A stretch of 64,000 nucleotides of DNA from contig OW285187.1 in NCBI GenBank assembly GCA_935421135.1, forward strand, positions 7,626,001-7,690,000, written 5' to 3'. Below the pieces are notes generated by a model. That model was not told the origin of the DNA. It worked only from the letters and a program-made list of their open reading frames with translations, and made no database searches. Each line of letters starts with the position of its first letter. Position 1 is the first letter of the stretch. This DNA is from Bugulina stolonifera. Its lineage: Eukaryota > Bryozoa > Gymnolaemata > Cheilostomatida > Bugulidae. Both the position numbers and the translations under genes were made by a program. Shown here one piece after another: positions 26,801 through 37,830 of this stretch.

Positions 26801-28413
26801 GCTCATACTGATACTATGGCAGTACTGGTTATACTATAGCTAATACTGATACTATGGTAGTACTGGTTATACTATAGCTAATACTGACACTATGGTAGTA
26901 CTGGTTATACTATAGCTCATACTGATACTATGGTAGTACTGGTTATACTATAGCTCATACTGATACTATGGTAGTACTGGTTATACTATAGTTCATACTG
27001 ATACTATGGCAGTACTGGTTATACTATAGCTCATACCGATACTAGGGTAGTACTGGTTATACTATAGTTCATACTGATACTATGGTAGTACTGGTTATAC
27101 TATAACTCATACTGATACTATGGCAGTACTGGTTATACTATAGCTCATACTGATACTATGGCAGTACTGGTTATACTATAGCTAATACTGATACTATGGT
27201 AGTACTGGTTATACTATAGCTAATACTGACACTATGGTAGTACTGGTTATACTATAGCTCATACTGATACTATGGTAGTACTGGTTATACTATAGCTCAT
27301 ACTGATACTATGGTAGTACTGGTTATACTATAGCTCATACCGATACTATGGTAGTACTGGTTATACTATAACTCATACTGACACTATGGTAGTACTGGTT
27401 ATACTATAGCTCATACTGATACTATGGCAGTACTGGTTATACTATAGCTCATACCGATACTATGGTAGTACTGGTTATACTATAACTCATACTGACACTA
27501 TGGTAGTACTGGTTATACTATAGCTCATACTGATACTATGGTAGTACTGGTTATACTATAGCTCATACCGATACTAGGGTAGTACTGGTTATACTATTAG
27601 CTCATACTGATACTATGGTAGTACTGGTTATACTATAGCTCATACTGACACTATGGTAGTACTGGTTATACTATAGCTCATACTGATAATATGGTAGTAC
27701 TGGTTATACTATAGCTCATACTGATACTATGGTAGTACTGGTTATACTATAACTCATACTGATACTATGGCAGTACTGGTTATACTATTAGCTCATACTG
27801 ATACTAGGGTTATACTACAGCTTACTTGACAGCCTGTACAATCCTCTCAGTTGTTGCTATGCTGAAGGTATAGGCAGACATGATGGTCTCTATCAGTGTT
27901 ACATGGGCAGTCAGATGGAATGGGTTGGTCTGTACCAGCTCTCTCTCAGTGATAGCTTGGCCATGCTGGTCCTCAACATATACCCCTAGCCTTGATAGTG
28001 AGTGTATAACACACCAGTGACCCCCTGCAATATTATATAACACACCAGTGACCCCCTGTAATATTTTATAGCACCTGCAGAGAAAAATAAGTTAGTTTAC
28101 CTATCAAAATTCCCACCAAGAACAAATACACGATAAATTATCCCCAACGTCATGTCAACTAGAAGTAGTTACCAAAATGTGTTTAAATTCCAAACAAATA
28201 AAAATAACAAAAGCTATATATAAACTAGTAGGTGAAGGCCTTCCAGCGATTCAACACACACCTGACTGCAAGGAGCCTGCAAGACTGGGGAACAGATCCC
28301 GACACGCCTGGATGTAGAGCCGAGAGTTGACCAAGAGACTCACTAGTCCTGTGTTGACATATATAGCAGTGACTGTGTCCTTCTGTAAAGTCATACAATA
28401 TGTACATTGTATG

Positions 28414-28454
<41 letters not shown>

Positions 28455-29593
28455 GTAAATAGTGTTGTTATATATATATAAACAGTATTGTCATTCGGAT
28501 AGTATCACACTAATAATCTATTATTAGGCATCTAGGTTTGAAAAAGGTCTCCATGATCGGATGGCCCTGTACAATTATACAACCTATTAACATAACTGCT
28601 AACAATAATTATGTACAACTAACACTCCAATGTAAGATACAAATAAACTAACCATGATTACACCTATCACTATATTATTGTATAATGAGACATTGCTACT
28701 GTAGTGGATTAGGCTAGTAGATATTATACTGATTATAATATATTGATTATTTATGAATGGAAGTCAGTCTGTGCTAATATAAATATGATGTCACTAGATA
28801 TGACTGATAAAAGATGTAAAGGTATGCCGTCCATTCTACACCCCATAGTCTATCTTCACCCCCACACCTTCCCAATATTTACTTTGGGCCAAGACCAATT
28901 CATACTCACATCTTTAAGTGGTAGAGGCTCTTTCAACTCTGCAGGAATGTTCCGCCCAAATGACGCATTCAGAAGCCATCTGAGAGCAACAGAGAGTCTG
29001 GCCTAAATATCAACAGTACACTACTACATTATTGTCGGTTTCTTCATAGAAGGCTAAAACATGTACAACTGGTATATTGACTTCAGTGAATATCTTATGC
29101 TTGTTCAATTACTCATGATATATGACTAAATGTACATGTGTATTGTGTATTGGGTACACTGTATAATACTACATATGCATACATTATAAACTATGTAGAG
29201 TATATATTTGGCACTCTTGTTGAGTGTTTGGAGGACATAACCTAATCTTTCACTAGGCATTTAACACAATTTACTATTGAGAATAAAGTAAACAGATAAG
29301 AAATGGTGCTATTATCAACTTCAATCCTTTATCAATGGTGTCCAATTGACATTTTGTTAATGATATGGCAGTACAATAATAAGTTACAGTGTGTATGAAC
29401 AATATAAAATAAAATAGTTTACTAATCCAAGGTTAATAAAGTATAATTACCAGAATTATAACTGTATTTGCTTACAGCATGAAGTACAACAAATTCAACA
29501 ACTACTCTGAACTTTTAATTCACCACCAGTGGAAAGGCTTACCCTTCTGAAGTCATAATTATCTATGGAGTCAATCTCCATATCCTCCATCAT
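8823..29593 (-). CDS. CAMSAP: CAMSAP/patronin microtubule minus-end binding protein
   Basis: 25 coding exons close in frame to 2015 residues. In transcript order: 29593-29543, 29002-28910, 28382-28262, 28024-27826, 23236-23101, 22878-22734, 21160-20906, 20138-19943, 18041-17941, 17530-17440, 16969-16125, 15868-15714, 15329-15205, 14856-14688, 14543-14369, 13754-13261, 13038-12817, 12660-11241, 11105-10972, 10716-10576, 10418-10250, 9981-9850, 9707-9517, 9223-9060 and 8946-8823. Domains: a CAMSAP-type CH domain at about 155-333 (DGCSLCVLISFYCP; FTTEDILYSA); the conserved VRMLLEEKRK coiled coil at about 785-838; DKLNESLSELRGEMKKL at about 940-960; a charged coiled coil at about 1710-1790; and the C-terminal CKK domain at about 1879-2007 (GPKLYVKPS, HFLILFRD, FTEVLSTK, ITIHNHLW). 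CKK binds microtubule minus ends in known family members. The protein is longer than vertebrate CAMSAPs (about 1500-1700 aa); much of the excess is a Ser/Thr/Pro-rich middle. An upstream in-frame TGA supports the start. Regulation by CDK is inferred from TPxR motifs at 1214-1440. Confidence 0.95.
11910..12600 (-). repeat. Coding block of seven TPxR motifs in CAMSAP exon 18
   Basis: Within residues about 1214-1440 the motif TPxR occurs as TPER, TPMR, TPLR three times, TPIR and TPKR, spaced by roughly 20 to 60 residues. Five or six are preceded by acidic or Asp residues (DDTP, IDTP, VDTP, LDTP). The rest of the region does not repeat, so this is recurrence of a short linear motif and not a DNA tandem repeat. 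TPxR fits the full CDK phosphorylation consensus S/T-P-x-K/R. Confidence 0.8.
13759..14165. repeat. 37-bp minisatellite, 11 copies, abutting a CAMSAP 3' splice site
   Basis: Eleven nearly identical 37-base units (each containing GACAATACATTG and CTAGTCATATAG) lie in the CAMSAP intron between exons 15 and 16. The array starts 5 bases from the exon 16 boundary at 13754, so the first unit overlaps the acceptor context on the minus strand. Differences between units are single bases (GCGAG/GTGAG, AAATG/AGATG), which points to recent expansion. Confidence 0.93.
15014..15193. mobile_element. Complete 180-bp pogo/Tigger-like MITE
   Basis: The element starts TACAGTGGAACATGCTTAAT and ends with the inverted counterpart of TACAGTGAAACTTGCTTAAT, giving terminal inverted repeats of about 22 bases with three mismatches, flanked by TA. 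The CAGTGGAAC type end and TA target suggest a pogo/Tigger-type (Tc1/mariner superfamily) non-autonomous element. It has no coding capacity. It lies in a CAMSAP intron, and a fragment of the same family is at 319-394. Confidence 0.78.
15551..15591. repeat. (ACATGT)n microsatellite
   Basis: Seven or so tandem copies of the self-complementary hexamer ACATGT lie in a CAMSAP intron. Single or double copies of the same palindrome are scattered over the whole window. Confidence 0.85.
22637..22650. repeat. Poly-C tract in CAMSAP intron
   Basis: This is an uninterrupted run of about 14 C (poly-G on the CAMSAP sense strand), followed after 25 bases by three ACATGT units. It lies about 85 bases downstream of CAMSAP exon 6 (ends 22734) in transcript direction. 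Confidence 0.75.
23237..27825. other. Large CAMSAP intron 4 (4.6 kb)
   Basis: This is the longest CAMSAP coding intron. It holds a very AT-rich block (about 25200-25860), an 11-base perfect hairpin at 26335-26367 (GTGTACCCACC and its complement), a GTGTTCGAA/GGTGGGTACAC repeat shared with 23492-23530, and the 38-bp array that runs up to the exon 4 donor. I found no exon-like conserved reading frame. Confidence 0.6.
26534..27818. repeat. 38-bp minisatellite, about 34 copies, ending at a CAMSAP 5' splice site
   Basis: The unit contains CATACTGATACTATGG, TAGTACTGGTTATACTATAG. Copies differ by a few bases (GTAG/GCAG, GATAC/GACAC, CTAT/CTAGG). There is a higher-order duplication: a block of nine units starting near 26649 recurs exactly 342 bases later near 26991. 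On the minus (CAMSAP) strand the array begins within about 8 bases of the exon 4 donor (27825), and each unit there shows a donor-like GTATGAG and an acceptor-like CTATAG. Confidence 0.93.
28002..28068 (-). repeat. Duplicated 3' splice site of CAMSAP exon 4
   Basis: A segment of about 31 bases holding the acceptor and the exon start (GCAG then GGGGTCACTGGTGTGTTATA on the minus strand) is present twice in tandem. Using the inner acceptor (exon start 28024) keeps the frame and the CAMSAP-like HWCVIHSLSRLG sequence. Using the outer one adds 31 bases and brings in a TAA after seven codons. Confidence 0.8.
28398..28455. repeat. (TACATA)n microsatellite
   Basis: About seven tandem TACATA hexamers lie 20 to 75 bases upstream of the CAMSAP exon 3 acceptor, preceded by short TGTACATTGTA palindromes. 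Confidence 0.85.
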
Positions 29594-29652
29594 TAGGACT
29601 AGAGGTGTGATGCAGTGCTCTGCCAAACACTTCCGTCAGTATCCACAAATCA

Positions 29653-31868
29653 CTGTGGGAGAGAAGGGTAGCAGTCTTAGTAAATACTGCACATAGATCC
29701 TGATCAAGTAGGACTACAATAACAGTAATAGAAATATAAAACCAAGCCTGGAGTCTACACATTGGTTTCAATATAACTGCCAGGAGAAACACATTTGATA
29801 AAGTTCAACAAACTTAGGAGAGAGGCAAACAACAATAAGACCAATAGCACCTGCATAGCTTATACCCAGTAGGAAGTGTATAAACTGTAGCGTATAATTT
29901 ACTGACCATTAGTGTGACATAAAACATATTGTATATACATGTATTTCAATTAACATAGAGACACAATTGAATTCAAGTTAATGAGTAAAAGTCACAAATA
30001 CTGTTATATAACAGATCTCGAGGTAAACTTCAAGGTTATTATGAGAACTAATCAGTCAAAATTTTAAAAAAGCGAGCTGAAGCTCCTAGATACAAGTAAG
30101 CTGAAGCTACAGACCTAATCACTAATCAAATATATTGCTTATTCATTGAAGAGATTATTTATTGAATATTTCCACATTGCCAGTTATAAACCTTTCTTAT
30201 TTTTTATCATAATAATTGTGACCTACGTGTATATTACCAGAATCAAAGGTGAAGGTCACTTTCAATTTTAATTTAACTAAACAGTTTTATAACAAAGCCT
30301 ATTTTTGATAGCAAGTTGTAATTAGAAGCTTACAGCAAGCATAAGGCTTAGTATAACTTATCATTGTGAACATATATATTTTAGAAACTCCGCGATTTAT
30401 GTTAGCTTCACAGAATGATGGAGAATATGCGATGACAAAAATCTTTAATAACTTTCTTTTCATTTTTAATGTTATACACTGTTCATGTAAGCCACATGTA
30501 TGTATTGCGGTAATCGACGCCAAATTCAAACTTAGCTTCAGCTTCATTTTATAAACTTGAATGTATTAATTCAGACCTATTCTCTTCTGTCTAGCCTTTG
30601 TGACTTTTGAACATTACAAATCACCTCATTAGTAATATAGCCTATATATGCCTCACCAAATGCTTATTACAATAGCTCTCTTCCCAAAAGTATGCACAAA
30701 CTGAGAGTAGGATTTGACAATAAATAGGCTAGCCCAGCGATAGACAGCTGTTCATATGCCGACACCCTGACTCTTACACTAACAAACAGAAGTCCCGAAT
30801 AATAGAATGCACTCATCATTTGCACTGTGAAATGGCACATGGAATCCTATCATCTAAAATAACTTAATAAATAATGAAATATATATTGCGTTATAGTCTT
30901 TAACAGTGGGGGCAGATTTTGATACATGGCAATGCTCGCTTACTTGTAGAAGGCGAAACCATTATAAATAATTATACCACAAACATAATATGTTCACAAT
31001 CAATTCTAGCCTCTTTGTAACCAAACCCGATGTTCATTGATGCTTGCTAGTTGAAAAATTAATTACACTTCAGTATTTTAAATAGCCTACATTTGGTGTG
31101 TGCTACTTATTACTTGAATAGCTTACTATAGGCTTATATATTATTATTATTATTATATAACAATAAGAATAAGACATTTTTAACTCCAGCTTTAACTCAA
31201 CTTGTTAGGTTAGGTTAGTAAGTTTTAGTCTCAGTTTAACGAATATAAATATCAATTTCAATTTAGCAGGGTACGTTGTATCAATCAATTTTAATTAATT
31301 TGGTTGATTATTACATTTATTCTATTAGCTTAATCTTATCAATCTATCATTAATGATCTGATTTGAACTAGCTATCTTACATTTTTATTTTATGTTTGTT
31401 ATATTTAATATTTTATTATTTATTATTAATGTCTAGTAGGCGTGAATGTCTAATCTTACCTGGATTTTAAGTTAAAACATAAATAAAATTTCAATTGAGA
31501 TTAAGATTTAATTTTTATCTGACTGGAGTGAGCTCTATGCACAACGTCAATTGTCATTGTGACTTAGTCTAAGTCTAGTGGAGAGAAGTTTGGTGCAGTG
31601 GTCGTGGAGTGGTAGTGGATATTCCTCTAACAGGAATTGCTAAGAGGACAGGATCTTTAAGATTTCATGTTAAGAACAATATTATGCCAGCTACGAGATA
31701 CATAATTAAATTTTTTCTTCGTCATTAACATTCACATTGTTGCTTGAAATATTTTTTCTTGAACTAGGTTAAATTTGAATCAAAAATCCTTTTCTCAAAT
31801 ATGATATTTGTGGATCGGGTTTCAAAGTATATTTTGTAGTGTTATATCGGCGGTTTTGTGGTACTCAC
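29653..31868. other. Presumed 5' UTR intron of CAMSAP
   Basis: CAMSAP exon 1 is preceded on the minus strand by a strong pyrimidine tract and CCCACAG at 29653-29659. This suggests a spliced 5' UTR whose first exon ends at the GTGAGTAC donor at 31868. The intervening 2.2 kb is AT-rich, with no family-like reading frame and only short TA-rich stretches (31140-31160). Confidence 0.5.
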
Positions 31869-32097
31869 CGTAGTATAATACACGTCAATTCTGCAAGGGC
31901 TACGATTGTAACGTAGCAGTTCATTGGCTATGATAAACTTCTTTAATGAAAGAGGTAGAAATAATGTTCTGCTGTCGCTGAAAAGTAAAAAAGAAAAGAG
32001 AAAAGTTGACGTGTAACTAGAGATTATTGTTTTTGAAGACTTTGTGTAATATTCATAATATATGCTTGAGTGATAACGACTATATACATTGAAAATA
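31600..32097. promoter_or_regulatory. Head-to-head promoter region of CAMSAP and SDF2-like genes
   Basis: The likely CAMSAP first exon (minus strand, ending at donor 31868) and the SDF2 start codon (32098) face away from each other within about 230 bases. The stretch contains a CCAAT box on the minus strand (ATTGG at 31923-31927) and two copies of TTGACGTGTA, one on each strand, at 31879-31888 (-) and 32006-32015 (+). TGACGTG is the core of the unfolded-protein-response element bound by XBP1/ATF6 in animals, and SDF2L1 is ER-stress induced in mammals. The promoter assignment is inference. Confidence 0.45.
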
Positions 32098-35000
32098 ATG
32101 ACGGCGATGTTTATCTCTGGTGTAGTATTGTCATGTCTCGTCGCAGCTATAGGTAAATATTAGAATTATTAATTAACTACATTTCATCATATCATTTATT
32201 TTTATTTGAATTTGAATTTCATTTACAATCGAATGTCCGTGAATTTTTAGTGAAATTGTTATATTATTCCATGAAGTTAATGTAATAATATTAATAAAAA
32301 TCACAATATTAAAAAAAACTTTTTCATCTTTTATTATTATGGGTCTAACAGTACAGTAGATACTTTAAAAACAAATGGAACCAAAAGTATTAGAATAACA
32401 ATAAGAATAGAATAAGAGTTTCGATTTCAATTTGAACATGCATAATATTATAATGATAAATAGTAATATGTAACAATAAATTATAATTAGTATTCAGTCT
32501 AGAGGTCTATGCTACATCTGCAGTAAATTGTTTAGAGCCGATGTCATGCGACTATTCTGCACTGCAAAATTTCTGAGCTTCCTAGGAAGCTCAGAAATTT
32601 CGCAGTGCAGAAATGTCGCATGAGTTCCTATATAAACTTAGAAATAGTTTCAGTTTTTTGTCTGCAGTGGGGGGGGGCAATCGATTTAGAGGTCCTACCA
32701 TTTGCATAGCAAGCTCAGAAATTTTGCTAGACACTGGTATCAGGCAGTATCTCTGAGCATGGCAAAATCAAAACTCTGAGGAAAGTTTTTGAGCCTGCTA
32801 AAAGAATTTTAACATTATTCAACCCAATTGTCCCGACCACTAATTTAAACCGAAGATATTTCAAGTCAGCCTACAGAAAGCACAGAAATTTTGTCTGATA
32901 TAACAGTCCAACAGGTTTTTATATCAAAAAATTTCAGTATTCAATATTGAATACTGAAATGTTGCCAGAAGTCTAACTAGAAAAGTTTCAATGGGCGCAC
33001 AACTAAGTCCAAGAGTAATGATGGACCAATGGTGTTAATTTTATCTTTAATTGTTTAGTTGACACACCCACAGAGATAGAATATCTTATTATAATAATGG
33101 GAAGTTATCTTTTCTCATTTTGAGAGAGGATAACTTCAGGTTATGATCTAAGCCAAGTATTTATTGACATATCGCTGCCCTAGTATGCAAATGTCCTAAC
33201 TGCTTCAATTCTCAAAAATTGAGTTATTAGCACCAGTGTATGTGTGACTGAACACACATCATTTTCCTTTTTGTTGTAGAGTTTTATCAGCTCTGGTTGC
33301 TTCACAATGAGAATGCAAATGTCCTATGTGCATTCCGGTCCCATGCTAATTCTTGAATGCAGTTGTCCTAAGTGACAATTCAATCAACTATTGGTCAATG
33401 ACAATTAATTAGCCAATTAGATACAGCTTTTGTTGATCTAATTCAAAAGTCAAGCACTGTTTACTGTGTGACACCAACAATAGTTTAGAGGGGGTGTGTA
33501 AAAATCTCAAAATATAAAGCAGAATCCCTAGCTAAAAAACCCACCTAAATCCTAGATGAAGTTGGCATCTGTTACCAGTATGCATCAGCATGCATCCCTG
33601 ATGACAGCAATATACCACAAGAACAAAAACAATGCTTGTAAATTACATCATTTCCCACTCCATCCCCCTCCACTACCCTACTAATCTCACCATAGCTAGA
33701 ATGGTTGTATGGTGGAGATTGAAGTACAAAAGCCATGTCTGACTGCATCAATTAGTTATTCTCTAAGCTACAATACACATATACATTGCACATGGAAATG
33801 GATATTATAACTATATGATACATCGTAATGTACACCGTAATTGCATACTTGTTGAAGTTCGAATTTCATAAATATACCATAATACAATATGTTGTCATGT
33901 TCACAATCTCTAAATACTTAAAAATAGTAATATACAACTCAATCTTCTAACCACATTGCATGCACATATTGCACTCAGTAGCACTTAGGACATTTGCACT
34001 CTCATTTCATTGTTTTCTGGTAGAACAATTGTCCTAACTGCAATCACAAATTGTTAAATCTGGGAGTTTTTCTCACTGCAAATATGTAAAAGCACTGTAT
34101 ATGGACTAGTAAATCAATATTCAACCTAGACACTGCTTTTCGTGTAAATCTTTTGATAAGAAATGACAATTTGGGCACCTCATATTTTGACATTGCAAGA
34201 TCTCCAATTTACATTGTGCACACTTAGGACATTTGCATACTAGGGCAGCGATATTGTAGGCTAGCCATGTGACTTTTCACTAACAAATTAGTTCCATGCA
34301 TCCCTCTTGACTAATGGTTAATACATAAAAAATGCTGTTGATTTTTGCAATGGAATAACTCAGATGCAAATGGATTACATGGCTATGTAGTATACACTGA
34401 CTGATCGCCTAAAACATAGCAATTGCTAGCTTAACACAGGGTAATTTGAAAAGTCAGACTAGCTATGCTAAGTTAATCTCTTCAATTCCTTTTTACCTAA
34501 ATCATAATGAAAGTCATTAGTTGGGCTATCTATGCAGAGATAATAGCGCTTTCCTTGAAAATGCTAGATGCATTGCGAACTCAACTTCTGCTCTTCAAAT
34601 GGAAGTGATCTTCATAGTCGTGCACATTATGCTATTGTATATGTGTATAAACCTGTAAAAGATATGTGTATTGTGTTTTAGAAGCAGTAGATTTAGATTA
34701 TGTGACCTGTGGTACTGTTTTAAAGCTTATCAACACAAGAAGTGATGTTAGGTTACACTCACATGACGTAAAGTATGGTTCCGGCAGCGGGCAGCAGGTA
34801 AGCTGTTCTCATATGATGGGTTTAATAGAACAGCTGTATTATCTATTACCAGAAGCAGATATTTACTCATTAGTAATGGTCAAAATCGTTGAAACTCTGG
34901 TTATACATGTAGGTCCAACCTTTTATTGTAGTCAGTAACTGGAGTGCATGCAACAGATGATCACAACAGCTACTGGCAGGTTAATGGTAAACAAGGAGTA

Positions 35001-36155
35001 CAATGCCCTCGGGGGTAAGTCTTTCTCATCGAATATGCATGTATTTATGTAATATGTAGTACTCTAATATCCATGGGTTAATGAGGTTACTCTGTTATGT
35101 GAATTTGCTGTAGACTATAAATTACTTCCAAAAGCTAATAGAAAATATCATACTAACCAATCAACGCAAATATATTGATGTTAAGTGTTCTTTTAGACGG
35201 CCAGTCAAATGTGGACAAACAGTGAGGTTGATGCATCTGCAAACAAGAAAAAATTTACACAGCCATCATTTTAATTCACCACTCTCTAATAACTATGAAG
35301 TCAGTGCATTTGGGGATGATGGAGTCGGAGATGAAGGTAATTTTCTGAAATTCAACATCACCCTTGTCATTGAAATTTTTAGAATGGCTTTTTACTATTA
35401 ATATCAAATTCCTCTTGTTAGGTTTCAGGATTTCTTGTATTGACCATGACAGTAACTGCATAAATATGAGTATACAGTATATATATGTACATGTAAATAC
35501 ATGTATAATTATAGGTAGGCTTGTGTAAATAGCTGTATAATTTATTATGTTCTGCAACTCATCAGCTTGCTGTGTGTCTTTTAGGGGATCACTGGGTTGT
35601 TACATGCAGTGATATGTATTGGGAAAGAGATGCCAAGATTAGATTCAAGCACATAGCTACAGGAGGGTGAGTGTACACTCTGCTTGGGAGTTGTCAGCAC
35701 TACATGATCATAATACCTCACTGCCTTACACCATGGTGCAGTAACATACTTGGCCAAGTGATCTCTTTGCTTTACATTTATTATACAATGTTACATGCTA
35801 AGCAGTGTTTCATTATTTTCTCTGATGATCATGAAATAGTCCTAAAATAGTCTTTCATGTATCAGTGAACAATGAAGTATTTACTCCAGGCTTGATTGTC
35901 TCCATGAACAGTGTAATTAGGTTCTTTGGAAATGATAGAATATTGGAGTATCTCTATATATTCAGGTATTTACATGTGACTGGAGATACATTTGGTCGTC
36001 CAATCCACGGTCAGAGTGAGATCTGTGCGTACCCTAACCCCAATGAGTTCAACTACTGGACGACTGCTGAAGGTGTATATATTAGACCTCAGGAAGACAC
36101 AGACAAACGCACCGATGAGGATGATGATGATGACTATGAGCATGATGAATTGTGA
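32098..36155 (+). CDS. SDF2L1: SDF2/SDF2L1-type ER protein with MIR domains
   Basis: Six exons give 221 residues in frame: 32098-32152, 34682-34797, 34932-35014, 35197-35336, 35585-35666 and 35966-36155. Residues 1-19 are a signal peptide. Residues about 24-200 hold three MIR repeats with the family landmarks CGTVLKLINT, RLHSHDVKYGSGSGQQ, VTGV, NSYWQV, PVKCGQTVRLMH, RKNLHSHHF, VSAFG and GRPIHGQSE. The C-terminus is an Asp/Glu-rich stretch ending HDEL, an ER retrieval signal. Mammalian SDF2L1 (also HDEL) is part of the ER chaperone network with ERdj3 and BiP and is ER-stress induced; that role is inferred. Length matches the family (about 210-221 aa). Intron 1 is 2.5 kb and carries two inverted-repeat elements. 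The sequence cannot decide between SDF2 and SDF2L1 orthology; HDEL favours SDF2L1-like. Confidence 0.95.
32545..32622. repeat. 78-bp near-perfect inverted repeat
   Basis: Two 39-base arms meet at the palindrome CCTAGG (32581-32586) with no loop and differ at only three positions. Each arm contains CATGCGAC, TCTGCACTGC and AAATTTCTGAGCTTCC. A shorter related piece (GCAAGCTCAGAAATTTTGC) occurs near 32710. It lies in SDF2 intron 1. It may be a small foldback MITE or a hairpin-forming transcript. Confidence 0.88.
33101..33138. repeat. 38-bp hairpin element (GAAGTTATC family)
   Basis: GAAGTTATCTTTTCTCA is followed by a short spacer and TGAGAGAGGATAACTTC, giving 17-base arms with two mismatches. 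Degenerate relatives occur at 3330-3400, 21500-21520 and 57438-57476, so this is a dispersed short foldback repeat. Confidence 0.65.
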
Positions 36156-36751
36156 TCTCTCGTATTACCACACGGATATTAGGCTAATTATATGCAATTA
36201 TCTTATGGAATTATCAATATTATATCTACTTCCTGGAAATATTAGTACAATCCACTTTCACACTAAAGATTTTATCAGCACCCAATTCTCTCGCTGACTT
36301 GCTCATATTGTAATCTTCAACTGAGGTAAATGTCACATTTTGCATATTTAATTACATATTAGTTTCATCAACTAATTGTATTTTGAGTGAGAGGTTCGAT
36401 GTTCTTACTCCCACATTCTCTGTACACTAGAAACGTTTTGTCATTTAAATTATCTACTAAATATTGCTGTCTCTAGCCGAGTTTCATATCTCCACAACTA
36501 TGTAATTAGGTATCTACCATGGTTATCTTGAGTTGCATGTTATTTCTGTGTTATAAACATATAGTGTAGAACAAAAAAGATGATATAATTGTGTATTTCT
36601 GTTGAATATTTGTGCCAATAGTCTTTGTGAATACATATTGTTTTTATTGGAGAAAACAGCATCAATAACATTGAAGTTTCAGATGAGCTAGCCAACTATT
36701 TAATATAATTTGGGTGGAATAAAGAAAAAAACTGGTGGAACCGGTCTAGGT

Positions 36752-36779
36752 CTCCCCCCCCCCCCCCCCCCCCCCCCCC
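36752..36779. repeat. Poly-C tract
   Basis: This uninterrupted run of about 27 C lies roughly 600 bases after the SDF2 stop codon and 30 bases after an AATAAA. It would be a length-unstable homopolymer. Confidence 0.85.
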
Positions 36780-37564
36780 TACAAAACATGCAGAATGGCT
36801 TCTCACTCTCAGTGACCAACTCTCACAATAAACGGCTTGGCTTCTTCTGTACTCACTTTTCTATTTCAAAGTTGTGGCCTCCTGCAAGAACTCGAATGCC
36901 TGAATATGGATTGTACATCATTTCTTATTGGAGAGCGTTTTAAATTGGCCACGCCTGTCGAGTCTCAAGAACGCCCTTTGGGATTATTTCCAGGCTGAAA
37001 TAATAATATGGAGAGATAGTGTCTTTGAATTCAGCAAAATGGAAACATTGCACTGCACTTAACCAATGTATGTATGTTACAACACCTGCTTATTATGAGT
37101 AGGACTGAGAGCATTGAAAATAGACAGTTTAAATGTCTGATATTGTAAACTACTTCTTTTATTCTTATCACTTTGACTTAGTGTAGTCTAGTGCAAGTCT
37201 TATGAGACTGAGTTATGAATAATTGTGATTATTTTTCTGTATCGTATTTATTTATCTAACCTTTTTAATTTTGCTTATAACTTGAGAATAAAGTTTAATA
37301 ACAGTTCCATATGATATTGAATATCCATAACGAATTAGACTACTTTTAATATAAAATTTTAATTTTTATTATAAATATCAAATATTCCTATAAGTATATA
37401 AAATAATTAATTTTAATTTAATTAATAGCCCTAAATGACAATCATAATGATAATGTATGTTAACCTATCTTATGATTTTATATTAATTAAATTATTTATA
37501 ATTATGAAATTAAGATATATTACAAAAAATATGGTAGGTCTTAAGGTCTATGAGTATTTGGCCT

Positions 37565-37830
37565 ATATGATAAGGTGTTGGTGGCTGATTGGTCTAGTGC
37601 TAGTCACTCTGGTCTTGCAGCAATGACGCATGGTATCTGCAAAAAAAACGTGGGTTAAGAGTCCTGCCAATGACTCGGAGGTTTTCGTCCTGAAGAAGGT
37701 TTCCCCCTGTCCCATATTGAACTATAATAATATCCAGCTCTAGGAGCCGTGGTGTCCCCTCGACTAACTCTGCTATTGGGCAGCCACGTTAAAGAATTGT
37801 GTTTGGCGCCACGGGCATTATTATTATATT
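37565..37830 (+). mobile_element. tRNA-like SINE, second family (tentative)
   Basis: A box A-like TGGCTGATTGGTCTAGTGC is followed by a box B-like GGGTTAAGAGTCCTGCC about 55 bases later, then a unique body (GAAGAAGGTTTCCCCCTGTC, GGCAGCCACG) ending near an ATT-rich tail. It is not alignable with the 4229 and 47801 copies beyond the promoter boxes. A tRNA gene is excluded because no cloverleaf closes. Confidence 0.45.

Noticed and set aside
28743..29006. 87-residue plus-strand frame
   Set aside because: It overlaps CAMSAP exon 2 on the opposite strand, which has clear family similarity and phase-consistent splice sites.
37565..37660. tRNA gene
   Set aside because: It has box A- and box B-like strings, but no acceptor stem or cloverleaf closes; SINE is the better reading.
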